Origin: Lachnospiraceae bacterium
GTDB lineage: Bacteria > Bacillota > Clostridia > Lachnospirales > Lachnospiraceae
NCBI GenBank assembly: GCA_014239155.1
Contig: JAAZZQ010000060.1
Coordinates: 186,001-250,000 of the forward strand
Direction: 5' to 3'
Length of the DNA: 64,000 bases
This document shows positions 20,226 to 30,172 of this stretch, piece after piece. Made by a program: the position numbers and the translations under genes. Each line of letters starts with the position of its first letter. The first letter of the stretch is position 1. The notes under the pieces are model-generated. The model did no database searches. It saw only the letters and a list, made by a program, of their open reading frames with translations, and was not told where the DNA came from.

Positions 20226-20253
20226 TGTCTTTATTTTAAATAAATAAGGATGA
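20226..20253. repeat. Putative recombinase site, right (inverted relative to left site)
   Basis: TGTCTTTATTTTAAATAAATAAGGATGA; reverse complement matches left site over 25 nt with one mismatch; lies between divergent integrase and glycosyltransferase starts. Confidence 0.7.
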
Positions 20254-20288
20254 GAATGCAACCATATATGGCACAAAGGAAGAGATTT

Positions 20289-22679
20289 ATGACGGATATA
20301 AAATATGCAGTGGTTATCACAACGTACAATAGGGAAGAACTATTACGGGAATGTGTGGACCATGTGCAACATCAAACAATTCCTCCAGACAGTATCATTA
20401 TTGTAAACAATGCATCGACAGATGGCACAGAACTCTATTTGAAAACATTGAGTGAACAGGACAAAACAGTTAATATTATAAACCTTTTAGAGAATACAGG
20501 CGGTGCAGGTGGATTTGCTGTAGGTATAGAGCGTGCAGCAAAAACTGCCACAACGTGGATGTTGGCAATTGATGATGATGCTGTTATTGCCATTGATTAT
20601 ATGGAGAAAATTTTTGCGGTGGCACAGCAGAATCCCACATATCGGGCATTTGCCGGTGCAGTGACAGTGAATGGCAAAATTGATACCTGTCATAGAAGAA
20701 AGTTGACCGGAATTGGTCTAATGTCAAAAAATTGCAAAGAGCAGGCGTACACACAGCCTTGCTTTACCTGCGATATTGCATCGTTCTGTGGAATGGTGGT
20801 GGACTTATCTCTTGTGCGTCAGATAGGTCTGCCACATGCAGAATATTTTATTTGGTATGACGATACAGAATATTCTTTGCGTATTCATAGACACAGTTGC
20901 TTTCTTGTAGTGCCGCAGGCAGTGCTTCTTCATAAGATTGCGCAGATTAGAAAAGCATTGCAGTATATTGAAGACAAAATAATCTGGGAACAGAAAAATA
21001 TGGACAGCAGTTGCAAGCTTGAGGCAATGTCTCTAAAAAAACAGCAAAGAGACTTAGGGGTTAGGGTGTTTTATGAGTTTGTTGAAATTATGCCAAGACA
21101 AATTCTGATAGAAGGGTGTATCAAAGGAGATTTACAACAATTTTCAGATATAAATTTAATTTTGAAAGTTAGAAATATAGATATTTGCTTAGAAGCGCTT
21201 CGGGCGACATCTTTGGAGAGAGAGCAGTTTCGATTTCGGTTTTGTATTAAGCGGGATTTGTTGCCAGAGAAGGCAGATTTGCAGGTGTGCTGTCGTTTGC
21301 AAAATACAGATATCACACTCCAACAGATCTGGTTTGGAAAATTTTTTCCATTGACCAATCAGTTCAAAAGCAGTTACCTCTATGAAGCTGGAATTTTGCT
21401 GACATATCGCGACAACATGCTTTGTCTTTTAAAGTCCGTCAGAAAAGGAACGCTTATGGCATATGAGAAAAATTTTCAGAGAGAAATGCTGTTAAAGCGA
21501 GATAAAAAAGTTTTTCGAGGTTGGATTGCGCGAACAATTTACCAGATTTTAAGTCCGTTAAAAAGAAAAGAACTTTGGCTGATCAGTGACAGATTGATGA
21601 AAGCAGACGACAATGGAGAGGCGTTTTTTACTTATATGAATACAGAAGGAAAAAATGTAGATATCCGCACTTATTTTGTACTAGAAAAAGCTTCCACAGA
21701 TTATAAACGGCTAAAGAAGATTGGTCGAGTGGTGCCATATCATTCAACAAGACACAAGATTTTGTCGCTTTTATGTGATAAAAAGATATCATCTCAGGCA
21801 GATGAATATGTATATAACCGATTTTTCGACTTGTCTTATCTATATGGTGATATACAGCATAAACAAAAGTTTGTCTTTTTGCAGCATGGTGTGACAAAAG
21901 ATGACTCTAGCACATGGCTTAAAAAAACAGATACCAATATTAGCCTGTTTGTGACAGCGACCAATCGAGAATATGAGTCCATATTGGAGTATGCATATGG
22001 TTATGATAAAAGACAGGTAATCTGTACTGGGTTTCCTAGATATGATTATCTGTATAATGATTCTCGCAAGAAAAATAAAATTACCTTTATGCCTACATGG
22101 AGGTTGTATTTGACAAGTGGTTTCGATGACAGAACAGATATGCGTGGATTGACAAAAGGGTTTGCTGACAGTGCATATTGCAGAATGTATCATCAGGTAT
22201 TTTCAAGCAGCAAACTGTTTGAGGCAGCAGACAGATATCATTATCAGATTCGGCTAATGCTTCACCCTGCCATGCCAAGGGAATGTATCTCTTATTTTCA
22301 TTGTGCTGGACAAATGGAGATTTTGGATAGAAACACAAGATATAGAACATTGTATGCGGATTCTAGTTTGATTGTCACAGATTATTCGTCAGCAGTGTTT
22401 GATTTTGCATATTTAAGAAAGCCCATCTTGTATTATCAGCAGGATGCGGAAGAGTTTTTTTCTGGCAGACATGTATGCCGCAAAGGGTATTTTGATTATG
22501 AAAAGGATGGCTTTGGCGAAGTGGAGTACACAGCAGATGCACTGATAGACCGCATGATTGAATATATGAAAAATAGGTGTCAGTTAAAAGAGTGTTATCG
22601 GGAACGAATAGAGAGAGTATTTCGCTATTCGGACCAAAAGAACTGCCAAAGGGTTTACGACGAAATAAAAAAATTATAG
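20289..22679 (+). CDS. Fusion: GT2 glycosyltransferase + CDP-glycerol glycerophosphotransferase (TagF/TagB-like)
   Basis: 'YAVVITTYNREELLRECVDHV...AIDDDA' GT2; C-terminal 'FVFLQHGVTKDDS', 'FPRYDYLY', 'LIVTDYSSAVFDFAYLRKPILYYQQD'. Start 20289 has RBS AAAGGAAG; ORF track start 20250 too early. Confidence 0.85.
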   Translation: MTDIKYAVVITTYNREELLRECVDHVQHQTIPPDSIIIVNNASTDGTELYLKTLSEQDKTVNIINLLENTGGAGGFAVGIERAAKTATTWMLAIDDDAVIAIDYMEKIFAVAQQNPTYRAFAGAVTVNGKIDTCHRRKLTGIGLMSKNCKEQAYTQPCFTCDIASFCGMVVDLSLVRQIGLPHAEYFIWYDDTEYSLRIHRHSCFLVVPQAVLLHKIAQIRKALQYIEDKIIWEQKNMDSSCKLEAMSLKKQQRDLGVRVFYEFVEIMPRQILIEGCIKGDLQQFSDINLILKVRNIDICLEALRATSLEREQFRFRFCIKRDLLPEKADLQVCCRLQNTDITLQQIWFGKFFPLTNQFKSSYLYEAGILLTYRDNMLCLLKSVRKGTLMAYEKNFQREMLLKRDKKVFRGWIARTIYQILSPLKRKELWLISDRLMKADDNGEAFFTYMNTEGKNVDIRTYFVLEKASTDYKRLKKIGRVVPYHSTRHKILSLLCDKKISSQADEYVYNRFFDLSYLYGDIQHKQKFVFLQHGVTKDDSSTWLKKTDTNISLFVTATNREYESILEYAYGYDKRQVICTGFPRYDYLYNDSRKKNKITFMPTWRLYLTSGFDDRTDMRGLTKGFADSAYCRMYHQVFSSSKLFEAADRYHYQIRLMLHPAMPRECISYFHCAGQMEILDRNTRYRTLYADSSLIVTDYSSAVFDFAYLRKPILYYQQDAEEFFSGRHVCRKGYFDYEKDGFGEVEYTADALIDRMIEYMKNRCQLKECYRERIERVFRYSDQKNCQRVYDEIKKL

Positions 22680-22700
22680 GAATACGGGGATTGGATTGTT

Positions 22701-25418
22701 ATGGAAGAAACAAAGGAATACAAATATAAGGTGTCCATTGTGACAGCGGTATATAATGTTGCGGATTATCTGACAGAGATGATAGAAAGTATTATTGCAC
22801 AGAATATTGGATTTGAGTATGTACAGCTTATATTGGTAGATGATGGTTCACAGGATAGTTCTGGAGAGATTTGTGATCAGTATGCGGCACAATATCCAGA
22901 TAATATTGTAGCGATACACAAAGAAAATGGCGGTGTATCATCTGCGAGGAATGAGGGGTTAAAGTATATTGAAGGAGAGTATGTCAATTTTACAGATGCG
23001 GATGATAAACTATATTTCAATGCATTGGATAAAATGTACACTTATTTAAAAAGTAACGAAGAATGGATAGATTTAGTGGCAATACGAACAGATTTTATAG
23101 GGGCAAAAAAAGGAGGTCATCCATTAAATTATAGATTTAAGAAAACTAGATTGGTTGATTTGAGGAAGGAACACACATGTATTCACCTTGCAATTAACAG
23201 TGTGTTAATAAAGAGTACGTGTTTTGAAAACAGAAGGTTCGATACGGGTTTGTCATATGCAGAGGATGCACAGCTTGTAGTGGATATATTGTTAGAAAAG
23301 ATGCGTTATGGACTTGTAAGGGGGACTTGTTATCTATATAGAAAACGTTTAACGGAAGATTCAGCGCTTGATTTGGGAAGGAATAAAGCAGCCTATTATA
23401 TTCCATATATGGAGAGATTTATACTATATTCTCTTAAAAATGCATTGAGCAAAAGAAATTATATTCCTCAATTTGTTCAATATACATGTATGTACGATTT
23501 ACAATGGCGCTTAAATAAAGATCCATTGGTGAATCCAGGGGTGCTATCGGAAGAAGAGACACAAAGGTATAAGGAGCTAATTACACAGACACTACAGTGT
23601 ATTGATAATAAAATAATACTGGAACAAAAAAATATTGGAAACAACTATAAAATAGCATTATTGCTGTTTAAGGAGGACAATAAGAAAAAAGTCGAATTAG
23701 TTCCCTGTCCTAACGATTATAAAGTTTGTATAGAAGATATTTCGTCAGCTTATGCGAGTTCTTATACAATGATTTTTGAATTTGCGGAAATTTTACCGCA
23801 AGAAATATTGATTGAAGGATATATTCGATACTTTGCAGAACTAGATAATATTGAAGTGATTTTAAAAGAAAAAAATCCAGAGACATCTATTGAATTTCAG
23901 GCAGAACTTATAGAACGCGAAGAAAAACAGACACTTTGTATGGATGAAGTGATAACTAAGGCGAAAGGCTTTAAATTTCGGATTTGCCGTGATGAGATTC
24001 CAGATTCTTTGAATTTGTTGTTGTATATACGCTATCGAGGAAATGATATAAAATGCAGTAATGTGTTATTTGGTAAATTTTTCCCAATTTCGACAAAACT
24101 AAAAAATAGTTATTTCTATCAGGAAGGAATGATTTTGGCATATGCGGGAAAGATGCTAAAATTATGCAGTTGCCCAAATAAAAAAATAGCAAAAGAATGG
24201 GAAAAGAGGTTTCAAAAAGAGATATTTTCTAAGAAAAATAAGATGATCCGTAGAGGCTGGATTGCCAGAAATATTTATCTTGTATTAAAACAATTTAAAA
24301 AGAAGGAGCTGTGGCTTATTAGCGATAGATTGACCAAAGCAGATGATAATGGAGAGGCATTTTTCACTTATATGAATACCATTGGAAAGAATGAAGACAT
24401 TGATACTTATTTTGTACTTGACAAAGGTTCGGAGGATTATGAACGATTGCGAAGTATAGGAAAGGTAGTTCCTTTTCATTCTACAAAACATAAGATCTTA
24501 TCCTTGCTATGCGACAAAATAATTTCATCACAAGGAGAGGATTATGTTTTTAATCGTTTTTACGATATGTCATATTTATACAAAGATATACAGCACCATC
24601 AAAAGTTTATATTTTTGCAACATGGGGTTACAAAAGATAATTTGAGTCAATGGTTAACAAAAGCAAATAAAAATATAAGTTTGTTTGTTACTGTTACAAA
24701 TATGGAATATCAATCTATTTTAGATTATGCATATTATTATGATGAAAAGCAAGTTAAATGTATAGGTTTTCCCAGATACGATTATTTGTATGATAATTCT
24801 AAAGACCAAAATATAATTACTTTTATGCCTACTTGGCGCGCTTACTTAGTAGGAAAAATTGATGTAAAAACGGATTCTCGAAAATTAAAAAGCGGATTTG
24901 AAAACAGTGCTTATTGCAAAATGTATCAAATGGTATTTTCGGATAGTAGACTATATCAAACAGCAGAAAAATATCATTATCAAATTCGGTTGATGTTACA
25001 TCCAACAATGCCGCGTGAGTGCATTGAATATTTTGGCTGTAATGATTGTATTGAAATACTTGATAGGAATACGCGCTATCGAGATTTATTTGCAGATTCA
25101 AAATTAATTATTACTGATTATTCTTCCGCGGTATTTGATTTTGCATATCTTCGCAAACCAGTTCTGTATTATCAGCAGGATGCAGAAGAATTTTTTTCGG
25201 GAAAACATACTTATGACAAAGGATATTTTGACTATGAAAGAGATGGATTTGGAGAGGTAGAATATACAGCGGAAAACTTGATAAATCGAATAATTGAATA
25301 TATGGAAAATGGATGTCAGTTGAAGGTGCAATACCAAGAACGGATTGAAAAAACATTTCCATATAACGATAAAGAAAATTGCAGGCGGGTTTATGAGGAG
25401 ATTATAAAGCTCTCTTAG
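22701..25418 (+). CDS. Fusion: GT2 glycosyltransferase + CDP-glycerol glycerophosphotransferase (paralogue of previous)
   Basis: 'YKVSIVTAVYNVADYLTEMIESI...LVDDGSQDSS' GT2; C-terminal 'FIFLQHGVTKDNLSQW', 'IITDYSSAVFDFAYLRKPVLYYQQDAEEFFSGKH'. Confidence 0.87.
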   Translation: MEETKEYKYKVSIVTAVYNVADYLTEMIESIIAQNIGFEYVQLILVDDGSQDSSGEICDQYAAQYPDNIVAIHKENGGVSSARNEGLKYIEGEYVNFTDADDKLYFNALDKMYTYLKSNEEWIDLVAIRTDFIGAKKGGHPLNYRFKKTRLVDLRKEHTCIHLAINSVLIKSTCFENRRFDTGLSYAEDAQLVVDILLEKMRYGLVRGTCYLYRKRLTEDSALDLGRNKAAYYIPYMERFILYSLKNALSKRNYIPQFVQYTCMYDLQWRLNKDPLVNPGVLSEEETQRYKELITQTLQCIDNKIILEQKNIGNNYKIALLLFKEDNKKKVELVPCPNDYKVCIEDISSAYASSYTMIFEFAEILPQEILIEGYIRYFAELDNIEVILKEKNPETSIEFQAELIEREEKQTLCMDEVITKAKGFKFRICRDEIPDSLNLLLYIRYRGNDIKCSNVLFGKFFPISTKLKNSYFYQEGMILAYAGKMLKLCSCPNKKIAKEWEKRFQKEIFSKKNKMIRRGWIARNIYLVLKQFKKKELWLISDRLTKADDNGEAFFTYMNTIGKNEDIDTYFVLDKGSEDYERLRSIGKVVPFHSTKHKILSLLCDKIISSQGEDYVFNRFYDMSYLYKDIQHHQKFIFLQHGVTKDNLSQWLTKANKNISLFVTVTNMEYQSILDYAYYYDEKQVKCIGFPRYDYLYDNSKDQNIITFMPTWRAYLVGKIDVKTDSRKLKSGFENSAYCKMYQMVFSDSRLYQTAEKYHYQIRLMLHPTMPRECIEYFGCNDCIEILDRNTRYRDLFADSKLIITDYSSAVFDFAYLRKPVLYYQQDAEEFFSGKHTYDKGYFDYERDGFGEVEYTAENLINRIIEYMENGCQLKVQYQERIEKTFPYNDKENCRRVYEEIIKLS

Positions 25419-25443
25419 GAGTATAAGTAAAGGGGAGAATGAA

Positions 25444-26973
25444 GTGTGCACAAAAGACAATCTAATTAAAATATTTCATGTTTTTTTCTTTGGCATATTC
25501 TATTATTTACTAATTCTAGCAATTGGAAATATGAATTTGCAGTCACCGCTCAGTGCATTAGCGATTGTTCCAATTGTTCTATTATTATATTATGCTGCAA
25601 AAACTGGGAGATTTACTGTTGTAAATTCTGTCAGAACATGGTATGTATTGCAGATGGCATCTAGTATGGTTATGCTAATAATCGCCTTTCAGTTGGAAGT
25701 TGACACAACATGGGATTGGGGAAGACTGATTCTCACATCGTACAATTATGCAACGACAGGTGTAATTGACCATCTGGAATATTTTATTCGATATCCGCAA
25801 CAGCAATTTTGGCTAACTTGTCTGATTATACTCTTTAAAATTATCTCAAAATGTACTGGCAGTACAACATTTTTTGTTTATAAAGCGGCTTCTATGGCAG
25901 TGAGCGTGTTGATTGTTCAGGTAAGTATCAACATAATTTACAGGACGGCAAAATTAATTTGGAATGAACAAAGAGCGTTTTGGGTAGGAATAGCAGCATT
26001 ATTATATATTCCTTTTTATCAATACGCATTATTTTTATACAATGATACACCTGGGGCATGTGGAGCAGCACTATTAATATATTGCTATATAAAATTATGT
26101 CAAGAACCAAAATCCCATAAAAAGATGTTTTGGGCAGCAACCATTGGCGTACTGGGAGCTTTTGTATTGCATATAAAAATTATTACTTTTATTGTGTTTA
26201 TCGCACTTATGATAAATGGACTTCTGAAAAATAGGATAAAAACTATTGTTATGTTGGGTGTGATAATTGTATTCTTTTTTATTATAGGTTATCAGTTGAT
26301 GGAGATTCCTGTCAGAACAGTTTTCAAAATTGAAGAGAGTGAGGTCAACCGATATGAATTTCCAAACACGCATTATATTATGATGATGCTAAATACGAAC
26401 GGTGGATTTAAGCAAGAAGATGTGGATTATACATGGAGTTTTGATTCTTACGAGAAGAAAAAAGAAGCGAATATACAAAGGATAAAAGAACGATTATCAG
26501 AGAGAGGGGTTTTGGGAACAATAAAACATATTTTATATACAAAACAACTTAGGACATGGGCAGATAGTTGTATTGCAGGAGATAATTATGTGAGCAGGAC
26601 CCCTATTTATGAAAATTCCTTTAGCCAGCGCTTATTTTCCATCAATGGGGATTGGCATTGGGTTTGTTTGTTATGTACATGGATAGTACATATTATGTTG
26701 CTTACAGGAATGTTATTGTCAGCAGCATTATCTTTTCAGAAAAAAGCGGACGAACAAAAAATGCTTGTTGGACGGATTGCAGCTTTTGGGTTATTTTTGT
26801 TTCTCTCTATATGGGAGTGCAATCCAAGATATTTGTTTACAATGATGCCAATAATGATTCTAGTGGCAGCAGATGGTATTTTTTTATTGTTAGATAGAAT
26901 GACAGAAAATGAAAAAGAAACACTTGTTTATCAAGTTGATACCTCGGGGGGGGTATTGGTGGAGGCAGTATGA
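25444..26973 (+). CDS. Polytopic membrane protein, GT39/PMT-like glycosyltransferase
   Basis: 509 aa, many TM segments; GTG start; cluster context. Confidence 0.6.
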   Translation: MCTKDNLIKIFHVFFFGIFYYLLILAIGNMNLQSPLSALAIVPIVLLLYYAAKTGRFTVVNSVRTWYVLQMASSMVMLIIAFQLEVDTTWDWGRLILTSYNYATTGVIDHLEYFIRYPQQQFWLTCLIILFKIISKCTGSTTFFVYKAASMAVSVLIVQVSINIIYRTAKLIWNEQRAFWVGIAALLYIPFYQYALFLYNDTPGACGAALLIYCYIKLCQEPKSHKKMFWAATIGVLGAFVLHIKIITFIVFIALMINGLLKNRIKTIVMLGVIIVFFFIIGYQLMEIPVRTVFKIEESEVNRYEFPNTHYIMMMLNTNGGFKQEDVDYTWSFDSYEKKKEANIQRIKERLSERGVLGTIKHILYTKQLRTWADSCIAGDNYVSRTPIYENSFSQRLFSINGDWHWVCLLCTWIVHIMLLTGMLLSAALSFQKKADEQKMLVGRIAAFGLFLFLSIWECNPRYLFTMMPIMILVAADGIFLLLDRMTENEKETLVYQVDTSGGVLVEAV

Positions 26974-28040
26974 AAGCAACCACATTAAAGAGAAGTTTTG
27001 GAGTCGATATCTCCCTAGCGATAAAAGGGATTGCCATTGCAATGATGCTTTTTCATCATCTGTTTCGGAATGGGTTAGGAGCTCATGAACAATATAATAT
27101 TGTATATTTTCCTTTTCCAGAAACAAATATGCGAAATATTGCCACAGTGTTCAAAATCTGTGTTGCGCTGTTTACATTCATCAGTGGATATGGTCTATAT
27201 CTAAATTATAAAAAAACTGACTTATCTGATTCCCAATGGGTATTGCGGAGGATTGCCAAATTATTGTCTTCCTATTGGTTTGTAGTGATACTCTGTTGGG
27301 GAATCCTAAGCATTTTAAATGGATATCCACAAAAACAGTATTTTGGAGATGGACTCTACCAAGGGATTACAAATATGGTCGTAGAATTTTTTGGCTGTGC
27401 AAATCTATTTAGAACGCCAACAATAAATGACGTTTGGTGGTATATGAGTGCGGCAGTCATCTACATTGTAGTGCTGCCTTTTATAGTGGCACAGGAGGAC
27501 AAACTTTTGCTGTTATTGTTTGTAATTACAATATTACCTAGGATTTTGGGCGTTGGATATCAAGGTGGAACATCAGCGTATTCCTTTTTGTTTATGTTCT
27601 TGCTGGGAATGTTTTGCGCAAAATATGATTTGGTGAATAAATGGTTGAACTATAAACAGGAAAGGATTTTTTTAAAATTTTTGTTGGAATTGGTTCTTAT
27701 TGTTATTGGATATAAATTTTATAGAAAAATTCCGTTGAAACTGTTTTGGGAATATCATTTTGGATTGTATCCGCTTTTAATAATTTTGTTTGCAGTAGAA
27801 TTTATATGTTTTCTGCCAGTTATAGGAAAAGCATTTTCCTTTTTGGGAAAACATTCCGCGAATATTTTCTACATTCATTCGTTTTTTATAATGTTTTCAG
27901 GATTTATTTATGAATTACGTTATTTTGGGCTTTCCTATATTGTGCTGATGGGAATTTCATTAGGAGGTTCTGTTTTTATAGAAGCATTAAAAAAGGCATC
28001 TGGATATTATAAAAAAATGATACGAAGAGGTTTGAGATGA
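26970..28040 (+). CDS. Acyltransferase family 3 membrane protein
   Basis: 'GVDISLAIKGIAIAMMLFHHLFRNG', polytopic, 'FLGKHSANIFYIHSF' typical of acyltransferase_3. Confidence 0.8.
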   Translation: MKATTLKRSFGVDISLAIKGIAIAMMLFHHLFRNGLGAHEQYNIVYFPFPETNMRNIATVFKICVALFTFISGYGLYLNYKKTDLSDSQWVLRRIAKLLSSYWFVVILCWGILSILNGYPQKQYFGDGLYQGITNMVVEFFGCANLFRTPTINDVWWYMSAAVIYIVVLPFIVAQEDKLLLLLFVITILPRILGVGYQGGTSAYSFLFMFLLGMFCAKYDLVNKWLNYKQERIFLKFLLELVLIVIGYKFYRKIPLKLFWEYHFGLYPLLIILFAVEFICFLPVIGKAFSFLGKHSANIFYIHSFFIMFSGFIYELRYFGLSYIVLMGISLGGSVFIEALKKASGYYKKMIRRGLR

Positions 28041-28581
28041 TTCAAGCAATAGCGATTTTATATTGGCTTTTGTAAAATTCTAATTTATATTATGTGCCAT
28101 ATTTATTCATTGGAATTCGTATTATGTATAGTTTTACAATGTGGAAAGATGTGATGTTTGGCGGTTTTGTATTATTTTTTATAAAGATATAAGGACAATC
28201 TATATACTTATTATGTTGTTTCTAAATTTGTAAAAACATATACTTTTTCGGTGCATCATATACGCAGTAAAGATTTCAATATAATGTATCTCTTTTATAG
28301 CTTGTAGTAATTTATAGCTATAGGATAACATTATTATTGAAGTCTTTTTATTTTAACTGGGTAAACTGGCTAAGCTAATAATAAAAGCAAGTCGAAAAGA
28401 ATTTTGACATATCAAAAAAACCAAATTGTTTTCTATGAAAATAATCTATTCTTTTCTAATGGTTTTTATAATTACTATTAGCTATTTTAAATAGAAAAGA
28501 AAACAGGACTATTTAAAAGTGCATTTGGGTAATATAAATAGATTCGTATTATTGTAAATTATTATTGAATATTATTTTTAT

Positions 28582-28612
28582 TTTCTCAGAATATAACCAT
28601 CTGGGAAAAAAT
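28582..28612. repeat. Putative recombinase site, left (perfect 31-bp inverted repeat with 30072-30102)
   Basis: TTTCTCAGAATATAACCATCTGGGAAAAAAT; imperfect internal arms TTTCTCAGA/TCTGGGAAA around a 9-nt asymmetric spacer. Confidence 0.85.
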
Positions 28613-28872
28613 TTTTATTACATTTTTTTCTTTTTGATTAATTAGTATAATTTTACCATAAATTTTTTAATACTGCAACCTTTTAAGATAAAAGATCACT
28701 TAGCATTTTTAACAAAATTTATGAAAAGCTCTAAAAATACGCAAAAAAATTTATGAAAAAGGGTAGTCAATTTAAAAATTTAGACCGAAAATTAAATAAT
28801 TATAATATATATGGTCAAATTCATGGTCAAAAAATAAAGATATTAGAAAACACGAAAGAGAAGGAGAAAATA

Positions 28873-30042
28873 ATGGGAAGACACGGAGAAAATATCAGGA
28901 AACGCAAAGATGGGAGATGGGAAGCTCGCTACATGGTATATGATACCCAGAAAGGAAAAAAAATTGGAAAATCCGTATATGGACATACTTATGATGAAGT
29001 AAAAAGGAAACGTGCTAACATCATATATCTGCTAAAAAATTCGTCTAAAAAAACAGACTCAAATGCAGAAAAGCAAGAAAAGAACTCATTGAAAGACGTT
29101 TTATTTAAAACAGTTGCTGAACAATGGTTAGTTACAACAAAGGCAGATGACAACTTAAAGCCATCAACCCTTGAAAAATATAGTGTAATTTATCACACTC
29201 ATCTTAAAGAGGTATTTGGTGAAACAAGCTTGGATACATTGACAGAATCTTTTGTAAAAGAAAAGATTTCAAACCACCTAGCTACAGTTATGCTGGCATG
29301 TAATACGCAAAAAGGAATTTATTGTGTATTAAATCAGATTTTGAAATATGCTTCTACGCGTTATCCTATTATACTACCTTCTATAAAAAGACCATCTTTT
29401 AATAAGTATCAGAAACCAGTGAAAATATTTACAGAAGCAGAACAATCAAAGTTGCTTATAGCACTTTATTATCAAACTGATATTTTTAAGATGGCAATGT
29501 TGTTGTGTATGTTTGCAGGTTTGCGTATAGGAGAAACTTGTTCTCTAAAATGGTCAGATATTGATTCGGATAATAAAATACTTACCATAAAAAGAACAGT
29601 GCAGCGGTTATATGTAGAGGGCTTCAAAACAAAAACTGCATTGGTGGAGACTGTACCTAAAAGTATCCATTCTATGCGTGAAATTCCTTTGCCAAATTCT
29701 ATTATAAAGTTACTCTTAGATTTTCAAAATGATAAAGAATATATATTTGGCGGTGATAAGCCACTTGACCCCAAAACAATGAGAAATCATTACAAGAAAA
29801 TTCTTAAAGAAGTAGGCATTACTTATAAAACTTTTCATACATTGCGTCATACTTATGCCACAAATTGCGTTGAAGGTGGTGTAGATACAAAATCTTTATG
29901 CGAATTGCTAGGACATTCTAGTGTCAAGATTACACTAAATTATTATATGCATCCATCAATTGATACCAAACGCAGATATGTTGATAAACTATATGATTTT
30001 TATGAAAAAATTCGTGGTCAGAATGAGGGTAAAGCAAGTTAG
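28873..30042 (+). CDS. Tyrosine recombinase / integrase with N-terminal AP2-like arm-binding domain
   Basis: 'MGRHGENIRKRKDGRWEARYMVYD', 'GLRIGETCSLKWSDID', 'FHTLRHTYATNCVEGG', 'ELLGHSSVKITLNYYMH'; RBS AAGGAG before ATG 28873 (ORF track start 28753 likely early). Confidence 0.93.
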   Translation: MGRHGENIRKRKDGRWEARYMVYDTQKGKKIGKSVYGHTYDEVKRKRANIIYLLKNSSKKTDSNAEKQEKNSLKDVLFKTVAEQWLVTTKADDNLKPSTLEKYSVIYHTHLKEVFGETSLDTLTESFVKEKISNHLATVMLACNTQKGIYCVLNQILKYASTRYPIILPSIKRPSFNKYQKPVKIFTEAEQSKLLIALYYQTDIFKMAMLLCMFAGLRIGETCSLKWSDIDSDNKILTIKRTVQRLYVEGFKTKTALVETVPKSIHSMREIPLPNSIIKLLLDFQNDKEYIFGGDKPLDPKTMRNHYKKILKEVGITYKTFHTLRHTYATNCVEGGVDTKSLCELLGHSSVKITLNYYMHPSIDTKRRYVDKLYDFYEKIRGQNEGKAS

Positions 30043-30071
30043 TTTTTTTAATAATTTCTGGAATTTTAATT

Positions 30072-30102
30072 ATTTTTTCCCAGATGGTTATATTCTGAGA
30101 AA
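30072..30102. repeat. Putative recombinase site, right (perfect inverted copy of 28582-28612)
   Basis: ATTTTTTCCCAGATGGTTATATTCTGAGAAA, exact reverse complement of left site. Confidence 0.85.
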
Positions 30103-30172
30103 TTTTATTATATCAAACTCATAAAACAGTATATCAACAATAAAAATAAAAGAGTGTAAAAGGAAGTAAGGA

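Noticed and set aside
17555-20253. tRNA-Leu as attachment site of an integrative element carried by the 19292 integrase
   Set aside because: No duplicated 3' tRNA segment noticed in the window and the integrase is flanked by inverted rather than direct sites.
28449-28501. TTCTTTTCTA...TAGAAAAGAA inverted repeat before the second recombinase cassette
   Set aside because: AT-rich, long loop; could be chance in a very AT-rich intergenic region.
28575-30110. TTTTATT on both outer flanks of the 31-bp repeats as a target-site duplication
   Set aside because: Sequence is too AT-rich and ambiguous to support a transposition footprint; inversion model preferred but not proven.
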